Assembly: GCA_002403455.1 (NCBI GenBank)
Contig: DHHV01000096.1
Location: 1,599-10,798, forward strand
Source: Hyphomonadaceae bacterium UBA4763
GTDB lineage: Bacteria; Pseudomonadota; Alphaproteobacteria; Caulobacterales; Aquidulcibacteraceae
DNA length: 9,200 bases
Reading direction: 5' to 3'
The notes under the pieces are model-generated. The model did not search any database and was not told the DNA's origin. It saw only the letters and a program-made list of their open reading frames with translations. The translations under genes were made by a program, and so were the position numbers. How positions within the stretch are numbered: position 1 is the stretch's first letter; each line of letters opens with the position of its first letter. Positions 1 to 6,298 of the stretch are shown here, one piece after another.

Positions 1-3000
1 GCTCTTACGCGACCGGCAAGCCGATCGCCGGCGCCGAGATCGCGCTCATTGCGCGCAACAATCTGGTGCTGGCGACCCAGCGCAGCAATCGCGACGGCCA
101 GGTGCGCTTTGATCCAGGACTTGCGCGCGGCGAGGGCGGCCTCGCGCCGAAACTGGTCGTCGCCAGTGATGGCAAGCGGGATTTTACCTTTCTCGACTTG
201 GAGCGCGGCGCCTTTGACTTGACCGATCGCGGCGTCGGCGGGCGGCCCTATCCCGGTCCTTTGGACGCCTTTGTCTATCTTGATCGCGGTATTTACCGGC
301 CCGGTGAAACCGTGCGCCTGTCGGCGATCGTGCGCACGCCCGAAGCGCGCGCGCCGGAGGCCTCCGCCCCCCTCACCTTGCGCGTGTTCCGCCCCGATGG
401 GTCCGAAGCGCGTCGCCAGACCTTGCCGCCGACTTCCGTCGTCGGCGGGCTCTATCGCTTTGATTTGGCGGTGCCCGACAGCGCCCGCACGGGCCTTTGG
501 CGCGCCAGTCTGCACGTCACCGCCGCTGATCCGGCGATTGGCGAGGTCAGCTATTCGGTTGAAGATTTCGTGCCGGCCGTGCTGGAAGTCACGCTCGCGC
601 CAAACAAACCGGCCGTCGATTCAACGGGTATTACCGCCAAAGCCAATGCGCAATTTCTTTATGGCGCGCCGGGCGCACAATTGCGCGCACGCGGCGAAAC
701 CCTTGTTCGGCGCGCGTCTGCGCCTTTTCCTGGCGCGCTCGAGCGGTTTTCTTTTGGGCTGATCGATGAAAGCTGGACCGATCTGCGCGGTGACCTTTCT
801 TTACCCCAAACCAATGAGGCCGGCGACCTGACCGTCAGCATTGGCGCGCCAAAACTCCCCGTCGCCAGTCATCCGCTCGAAATGCTGGTGCGCGCCACCG
901 TCTTTGACGATGGCGGCCGTCCGGTCGCGCGCGCCTTCACCGCGCCGATCGCCCGCCCGGAACCTTATGTCGGTTTACGCCGCATCTGGGGCGATGCGCG
1001 CCTCAGCGAGAATTCAGTCGCCGAAATCGAAGTCGCCAGCGTCAATTGGCAAGGCGCGCCGGTCGCCGCTGACGCGCTTTCCTGGCGACTGCAAGCCATC
1101 GAATTTCGCTATTCTTGGCAACGGATCAACGGGTCTTGGCGGTTTCATCGCCACCAGCGCGCCAAGACGATCGGCAGCGGCGCGCTCGCGACCGACGCCT
1201 CGGGCCGCGCCAAACTCGCCACCGATCGCCTCGGCGATGGCTATTACCGCTTGGAGGTCTATGACCCGGCGCAAGGCGCGGCGCGCCGCACCGCCGCCTC
1301 GATCGAGTTCAGCGCCGGCTGGCGCTGGGGGGCGATCGCGGCCGACGACACGCCGGACACCGTCAGCATTTCCTTGCAAAAACAACGTTTTGCGCCGGGT
1401 GAAACCGCCCAATTCTTCGTCAAAGCGCCGTTTGACGGCGAAGGCGAATTGGTAATCGCGACCGATCGGGTTTTACACACCACGCGCTTTTCGGCGTCGA
1501 GCGCCGGCTTGGTCGTCTCCGCGCCCGTTTCGACCGCCTGGGGCGGCGGCGCCTATGCGATCGTGCATGTTTTTCGCGGCGGCGACGGCTCCGGCGGCGG
1601 CGATGCGCCGATTCCCGGCCGCGCAATTGGCGCGGTTTGGGCCCCAATTGACGCCTCCGCGCGCGTTTTAACGCTCAATTTTGATGCGCCGGAGCGGCTG
1701 CGACCGCGCCAAAAGGTCGAAATTCCGCTGCAAATTGACGGCGCCGCAGGCGATTTTGTCGCCGTGACGCTCGCCGCAGTCGATGAAGGCGTGCTGCAAT
1801 TAACCGACTTCGCCAGCCCCGATCCGGTCGATTATTTCTTCGGAAAACGTCGCTTGGGCGTCGATATTCGCGATGCTTATGGCCAATTATTGAGCGATCG
1901 CGTCTCGCAAATCCTCAATCTGCGCCAGGGCGGCGACGCCGCCGGCAAACATGCCGCAGGGCTTCCCCACCGCTGGATCAAGCCGGTTGCGCTGTTCCAA
2001 GGCTTCTTAAAAGTCGAAAAAGGGCGCGTTCGCGTGCCGTTAGAGCTGCCGGAATTCAACGGATCGCTGCGCTTGATGGCGGTTGCCGCCACGTCCGGCA
2101 AAGTTGGATCGGTCGCCAAACGCGTCTTGGTGCGCGATGATATCGTCTTGTCGGGCTCACCGCCGCGCTTCTTAAGCCCCGGCGATCGGGCGGAAATGAC
2201 TCTGACCTTTCACGCCTTGGAGGGCGGCGCGGTCAAATTGGCGCCCAAAATGACCGCTTCGGACGCCGTTTCGGCCGAGCCAACGCTCGGCGAAATCGCC
2301 CTACAGCCCGGTCAGCGGCTGACGAGAAAAGTCGTTTTGCGCGCCAATGAGCCCGGTTCCAGCCTCCTGGTGATGGAAGTTGACACGCCCAAAGACGGCA
2401 AAAGGCGCCTCGAATGGCCGCTTACGGTGCGCCCATCTGGCCCCTTAATGACGCAATCAGAGCCGATTACGCTGGCGAATGGCGCCGATTTGCGCCTTGA
2501 TGCGCGGCTTTTCGCCAATTTTTACGCCGCCGATGCGCGCGCGACGGTCGCATTTTCAGCGCTGCCGAACTTCGATTTACCTGGTTTGATCAGCCAATTG
2601 GACAGATATCCCTATGGTTGCGTCGAACAAACCATCTCGACGGCCGCGCCTTGGCTCTATGCCGGCGATCTTGCGCGGACTTTGGGGCTGGGTTTGGCCG
2701 ATGCCGACGCGCAGAAATTGCGTATCGAAAAAGCGATTGGCCAAGTATTGGCAAGACAAACCTTTGACGGCGGTTTTGGCCTGTGGTCGAGCAATCAGCA
2801 AAGCGATGTCTGGCTGACGGCTTACGCCCTCGACTTTTTGCTTGAGGCGCAAAAGCAAGGCTATGCGGTGGATAAATTTGCGCTGGAGCGCGCCCGCGAC
2901 AAATTGCAAAATTATCTGCAAGGCGCTGAATTTGCAGGCCCGGATCTGCATCGCAAGGCGTTTGCCTTTGCGGCTTTGGCGCGCGCCAATGCGGTGGAGC

Positions 3001-4013
3001 GGGGGGCGGCGCGGGCTTTTGCCGATGGATATGCGGAGAAATTCCCCTCACCGCTTGCCAAGGCGCAAATGGGCTATGCGCTGGCTTTGGCCGGCGACGG
3101 CGCCCGCGCGCAACGCTTATTGACCGAAGCGGTCGATCAAGCCCGCGCGGCGCCGGCAAGCGGACCGAACAACCGCCGGCTTCGGTGGGAGTCGGGAGAT
3201 TATGGCACAATGCTGCGGGACAAGGCGGCGATCCTTGCGTTGGCGCTCGACAGCGGCCTGACGCTGAACGAGGCGCCGCAGCTTGCCCAAGCCATCGCCG
3301 CCGACAAAGCGCGCGCCAGATATCTCAGCACGCAAGAACAAGCCTGGCTGCTCCGCGCTGCGCAAGCCCTTGTAAAGTCTCAAGGTCCGGTGATGGTGAC
3401 GGCGGACGGCGCGCAGATGCTGCCCATTCCGGCCGGCGCGATGGCCTATCTGCGCGCCGACGCGGACGCGCGCAACCTCGCGCAAGGCGTCAGCTTTTCC
3501 AACAAAGAGGCCCGCCCTGTTCAAGGGATCATCACGACGATCGGGGCGCCGCGCGCGCCGCAACCGGCCGAAAATGCCGGGATCAGCATCCAACGCAATC
3601 TGTGGACCATGAATGGCGAGGCAGTGGATTTGGCGTCAATTCGTCAAAATGATCTGATAGTGGTGGACCTCACCATGTCGGTCGCGCCCGAAGCGTTTGG
3701 AAACGTTCTGGTTGTCGATTATTTGCCGGCCGGATTTGAGATCGAAAATCCACGCTTCGGACAATCTTCCGCGGCCGCTCAATTGGCTTGGCTGGAAAAT
3801 CTGTCGGAGCCGGATCATGTTGATCTGCGCGATGATCGGTTCATTGCTTCGGTGGATGCCCAATCTTGGCGGTCACGTTTTCGGCTGGTTTATCTGGCCC
3901 GCGCCGTCACCCCTGGCGATTACGTGCTCCCAGGCGCATTTGCGGAAAACATGTATTTGCCAAACGCCTTTGGCCGCGGCGATGCCGGACGGGTGCAAAT
4001 CTCGCAGCGATAA
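1..4013 (+). CDS. Bacterial alpha-2-macroglobulin, thioester type (YfhM/ECAM-like), 5' partial
   Basis: Periplasmic protease trap: cleavage of a bait loop is thought to trigger collapse and covalent capture of the protease through an internal thioester. The frame is open from base 3 to the TAA at 4011-4013, giving 1336 visible residues. E. coli YfhM is about 1650, so the signal peptide and first domains lie upstream of the window; the first in-frame GTG (66) is not the true start. Domains in order: end of a macroglobulin-like domain (about 3-240); MG2/A2M_N with FVYLDRGIYRPGE (about 273-560); further MG domains; bait-region domain from about 1360, with VDEGVLQLTDF (1779-1811); A2M domain (about 1960-2180) with LPEFNGSLRLMAVA; thioester domain with YPYGCVEQ, Cys codon 2619 and Gln codon 2628; C-terminal MG10 domain with VVDYLPAGFEIENP (about 3710) and a GDYVLPGAFAENMY stretch. 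The CxEQ thioester is intact. The pbpC gene follows directly, the usual partner of this A2M class. Family assignment is firm; the bait specificity is unknown. Confidence 0.97.
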   Translation, partial: SYATGKPIAGAEIALIARNNLVLATQRSNRDGQVRFDPGLARGEGGLAPKLVVASDGKRDFTFLDLERGAFDLTDRGVGGRPYPGPLDAFVYLDRGIYRPGETVRLSAIVRTPEARAPEASAPLTLRVFRPDGSEARRQTLPPTSVVGGLYRFDLAVPDSARTGLWRASLHVTAADPAIGEVSYSVEDFVPAVLEVTLAPNKPAVDSTGITAKANAQFLYGAPGAQLRARGETLVRRASAPFPGALERFSFGLIDESWTDLRGDLSLPQTNEAGDLTVSIGAPKLPVASHPLEMLVRATVFDDGGRPVARAFTAPIARPEPYVGLRRIWGDARLSENSVAEIEVASVNWQGAPVAADALSWRLQAIEFRYSWQRINGSWRFHRHQRAKTIGSGALATDASGRAKLATDRLGDGYYRLEVYDPAQGAARRTAASIEFSAGWRWGAIAADDTPDTVSISLQKQRFAPGETAQFFVKAPFDGEGELVIATDRVLHTTRFSASSAGLVVSAPVSTAWGGGAYAIVHVFRGGDGSGGGDAPIPGRAIGAVWAPIDASARVLTLNFDAPERLRPRQKVEIPLQIDGAAGDFVAVTLAAVDEGVLQLTDFASPDPVDYFFGKRRLGVDIRDAYGQLLSDRVSQILNLRQGGDAAGKHAAGLPHRWIKPVALFQGFLKVEKGRVRVPLELPEFNGSLRLMAVAATSGKVGSVAKRVLVRDDIVLSGSPPRFLSPGDRAEMTLTFHALEGGAVKLAPKMTASDAVSAEPTLGEIALQPGQRLTRKVVLRANEPGSSLLVMEVDTPKDGKRRLEWPLTVRPSGPLMTQSEPITLANGADLRLDARLFANFYAADARATVAFSALPNFDLPGLISQLDRYPYGCVEQTISTAAPWLYAGDLARTLGLGLADADAQKLRIEKAIGQVLARQTFDGGFGLWSSNQQSDVWLTAYALDFLLEAQKQGYAVDKFALERARDKLQNYLQGAEFAGPDLHRKAFAFAALARANAVERGAARAFADGYAEKFPSPLAKAQMGYALALAGDGARAQRLLTEAVDQARAAPASGPNNRRLRWESGDYGTMLRDKAAILALALDSGLTLNEAPQLAQAIAADKARARYLSTQEQAWLLRAAQALVKSQGPVMVTADGAQMLPIPAGAMAYLRADADARNLAQGVSFSNKEARPVQGIITTIGAPRAPQPAENAGISIQRNLWTMNGEAVDLASIRQNDLIVVDLTMSVAPEAFGNVLVVDYLPAGFEIENPRFGQSSAAAQLAWLENLSEPDHVDLRDDRFIASVDAQSWRSRFRLVYLARAVTPGDYVLPGAFAENMYLPNAFGRGDAGRVQISQR

Positions 4014-4048
4014 AAGAGGGTGGTGACAAGGTTAGAGTGAGCGCGGAT

Positions 4049-4075
4049 CAGCCAATGGCCTTTTGTTATTGGCTG
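4049..4075 (+). other. Hairpin in the A2M-pbpC intergenic gap
   Basis: CAGCCAAT (4049-4056) and ATTGGCTG (4068-4075) are perfect 8-base inverted repeats. The stem can extend inward to 11 pairs by two G-U pairs and one C-G pair (4057-4059 with 4065-4067), leaving a CTTTT loop. It starts 35 bases after the A2M stop and ends 29 bases before the pbpC start. The bases after it (CTCCCTCCG) are not a T-tract on the + strand, so it does not look like a standard intrinsic terminator. It may instead adjust transcript stability, partial termination or pbpC translation. The rest of the 91-base gap shows nothing I can assign. Confidence 0.4.
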
Positions 4076-4104
4076 CTCCCTCCGTCAGTTGATTTGGTTG
4101 TCGC

Positions 4105-6237
4105 ATGCTGCGTTCGTCTTTATTGCCAAAGCGCTTAAGACCTTTGCGCGTCGGGGCGATCTTTAAGCCGACAACAAGACTTCGCCGTATTGTAAGGCTG
4201 CTGACGGGCGGCCTGTTGCTTGCGCTATTTTGGCTGTCGACGCCCGTTAGCTTGGAACGTTTGCAGCCGTCCACCATCGTTGTCGACAAAGACGACCGAC
4301 TTCTACGGGCGTTTCACGCCGCCGACGGCCAATTGCGCTTGCCGATCGCCCTTACGAACGTCGATCCGCGTTATATCCAGTTGCTGATCGCCTATGAAGA
4401 TCAGCGTTATTGGTCCCACCCGGGCGTTGATCTTGCCGCGCTCGCCCGGGCTTTGTGGCAAAATATTCAAGCAAAAGACATTGTCTCGGGTGGATCGACG
4501 CTCGCCATGCAGACGGCGCGATTATCAAGGCCGCAGGCAAGGACCATTTGGGCAAAACTTGGCGATATTGAACGGGCGCTTCGCCTCACTGCCCAATTCG
4601 GCAAGAAAGGCGTCTTACAAATCTATGTGGAGTCTGCGCCATTCGGCGGCAATATTGCCGGCTTGCGCGCCGCCAGTCTTTCCTGGTTTGGCAAGGAGCC
4701 GAAAAGCCTAAGTTTGGGCGAAATCGCGCTGCTCATCGCTCTGCCGCAGAACCCGACCGGCATTCGACCCGATCGCTTTCCGGATCGCGCCGGCAAAGCG
4801 CGGCAAAAAGTATTGACCACACTGGTTAAACGCGGCGCCATTTCACCGCTTCAAGAAAATGAAGCCTTGGAAGAACCTATCCCCCCAATACGGCGTTTGT
4901 TACCGTTCTTGAGCCCGCACCTTGCCGAGCGACTTGTTTCAATCCATCGCCAACAAAATGGCGCCGTGATACGCACGTCAATTGACGCCTCAACCCAACA
5001 ACGTTTGGAAATATTGGCGCGTGACCACGCCAAAAGAATAAGCGATCAGGCAAATGTTGCGATGATCGTGGTCGAGTCAGCAACCGGCGCCGTTCGCGCT
5101 CATATTGGCTCGGCCGGTTATTACGAGACTTTAAGACAAGGCTCAGTCGATATGACTGAGGCGACGCGCTCGCCGGGGTCTACATTAAAGCCTTTTCTTT
5201 ACGCAATGGCGTTTGACGAAGATTTGGCAGCGCCCAATACGATAATCCTGGACGCGCCGACACGATTCGGCGCCTATGCGCCGAATAATTTCAATGCCGG
5301 ATTTGCCGGCGAAATTAGTTTAAGCGCCGCGCTACAGCATTCGTTGAACGTTCCTTCCGTCAAACTACTTGACGCAATTGGCCCGGAACGCTTTGCGGCG
5401 AAATTACGGAACAGCGGATTACATTTATTTTTTAGCCCCGGCGGCCGCCCAAACCTGACGATGATTTTGGGTGGCGTCGGCGTTACATTGGAAGATTTGG
5501 CGCGCGGTTATCTTCAGCTTTCATCATATCAGGGACCGCGCGATTTACACTTTGTGACGCCTGTGTCGACGCCGCTGCGCCAACCCTTTGCGCGCGAAGA
5601 GACCCTGTGGGCAATTTCCAACATTCTTCGGGAGGCGCCGGCCCCACCGGGTTTTGCGGTCGCGGAACGCGTGCAAGATTTCGCCATAAAAACAGGCACT
5701 TCCTATGGCTATCGCGACGCCTGGGCGGCGGGATGGAATGAGGATTATGTAGTGGCGATCTGGGTTGGCCGCGCCGACGGCGCCCCCCTTGCCGACCAAT
5801 TTGGGCGGGCCGCCGCCGCTCCGCTCGTCCACGCGGTTTATTCGGTCCTGCCAAGTCCAAAGCAACGCGCTGCGCCGCTGCGCGCTGCCGCCAATTCTTT
5901 GATGCGACGCGATTATGCTGACTTGCCTTCGCCATTACAAGTCTGGTTGGGCGATCGCGCGCAATTGGCGGAACAGAGAGAAAATACACCGCTTGAAATC
6001 ATTTATCCATTTCAGTCGGCGCAAGTCGATTTATCCAGCAATGACGGCCTTTTAGCTTTGGAGGCGCGCGGCGGTGTCAAACCCTATACTTGGCTCATAA
6101 ATGGCGAACCTATCGCGACTGAGGCCTGGGCGAGCGGCGCCAATTGGCGCGCCGATGGCGGAGGCGCGGTCAACATTACATTGATTGATGCGCAAGGGGC
6201 AGCTGTCCGCCACGCGATCTGGCTCCGATCGCCATAA
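4105..6237 (+). CDS. pbpC: Penicillin-binding protein 1C (bifunctional peptidoglycan glycosyltransferase/transpeptidase)
   Basis: Class A PBP that polymerises lipid II and cross-links peptidoglycan at the periplasmic face of the inner membrane; it is the usual partner of thioester-type A2M. 710 residues, shorter than E. coli PbpC (about 770), mainly between the transpeptidase and C-terminal domains. A basic N-terminus precedes one membrane segment (about 29-46). The GT51 domain has motif I EDQRYWSHPG (E98), motif II GGSTLAMQ (129-136) and APFGGN (178-183). The transpeptidase domain has SxxK at S359-K362 (SPGSTLKPF), SxN at 413-415 (SLN) and KTGTS at 529-533. A C-terminal BiPBP_C-like domain (about 628-710) contains WLINGEP. 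Odd points: Asp154 sits where most GT51 enzymes have the second catalytic Glu, and the usual YLN is YVE (174-176). ATG 4105 is the only ATG before the domain: an in-frame stop lies at 4090-4092, and the Shine-Dalgarno is weak or absent, which would fit translation coupled to the upstream message. Confidence 0.97.
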   Translation: MLRSSLLPKRLRPLRVGAIFKPTTRLRRIVRLLTGGLLLALFWLSTPVSLERLQPSTIVVDKDDRLLRAFHAADGQLRLPIALTNVDPRYIQLLIAYEDQRYWSHPGVDLAALARALWQNIQAKDIVSGGSTLAMQTARLSRPQARTIWAKLGDIERALRLTAQFGKKGVLQIYVESAPFGGNIAGLRAASLSWFGKEPKSLSLGEIALLIALPQNPTGIRPDRFPDRAGKARQKVLTTLVKRGAISPLQENEALEEPIPPIRRLLPFLSPHLAERLVSIHRQQNGAVIRTSIDASTQQRLEILARDHAKRISDQANVAMIVVESATGAVRAHIGSAGYYETLRQGSVDMTEATRSPGSTLKPFLYAMAFDEDLAAPNTIILDAPTRFGAYAPNNFNAGFAGEISLSAALQHSLNVPSVKLLDAIGPERFAAKLRNSGLHLFFSPGGRPNLTMILGGVGVTLEDLARGYLQLSSYQGPRDLHFVTPVSTPLRQPFAREETLWAISNILREAPAPPGFAVAERVQDFAIKTGTSYGYRDAWAAGWNEDYVVAIWVGRADGAPLADQFGRAAAAPLVHAVYSVLPSPKQRAAPLRAAANSLMRRDYADLPSPLQVWLGDRAQLAEQRENTPLEIIYPFQSAQVDLSSNDGLLALEARGGVKPYTWLINGEPIATEAWASGANWRADGGGAVNITLIDAQGAAVRHAIWLRSP

Positions 6238-6274
6238 TTTTATCCAACGCGTCGGTCATCATGGTACAGAAAGG

Positions 6275-6288
6275 CGGCGGCGCCGCCG
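6275..6288. repeat. 14-bp perfect GC palindrome upstream of the asmA-family gene
   Basis: CGGCGGCGCCGCCG reads the same on both strands. As RNA it can fold to a 5-pair stem with a GCGC loop. Its last base is the first G of the Shine-Dalgarno GGGAG (6288-6292), so folding would crowd the ribosome site. It could also be a protein-binding site, or simply a product of GC-rich composition. The remainder of the 61-base gap (6238-6274) shows no terminator and no convincing promoter. Confidence 0.45.
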
Positions 6289-6292
6289 GGAG
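6288..6292 (+). promoter_or_regulatory. Shine-Dalgarno that decides the asmA-family start
   Basis: GGGAG ends directly against an ATG at 6293 but lies 6 bases before a second in-frame ATG at 6299. Normal ribosome spacing therefore favours 6299 (protein starting MKALKTIG) over 6293 (MNMKALK). The two alternatives differ by only two residues. Confidence 0.65.
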
Positions 6293-6298
6293 ATGAAC

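Noticed and set aside
66..68. GTG at 66 as the A2M start codon
   Set aside because: The frame is open upstream to base 3 and the residues there (SYATGKPIAGAEIALIARNN) continue the macroglobulin-like domain, so the gene begins outside the window.
4049..4080. Intrinsic terminator after the A2M gene
   Set aside because: The hairpin is real but is followed by CTCCCTCCG, with no run of T, and the reverse direction has no T-tract either.
6233..6238. CATAAT as a -10 box for the asmA-family gene
   Set aside because: It matches TATAAT at five of six positions, but no TTGACA-like hexamer lies 16-18 bases upstream, and it overlaps the pbpC stop.
6261..6296. Eleven-codon frame (MVQKGGGAAGR) as a real leader peptide gene
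   Set aside because: It has no Shine-Dalgarno of its own and its content is dictated by the GC palindrome. It is mentioned only as a possible regulatory feature, not annotated as a gene.
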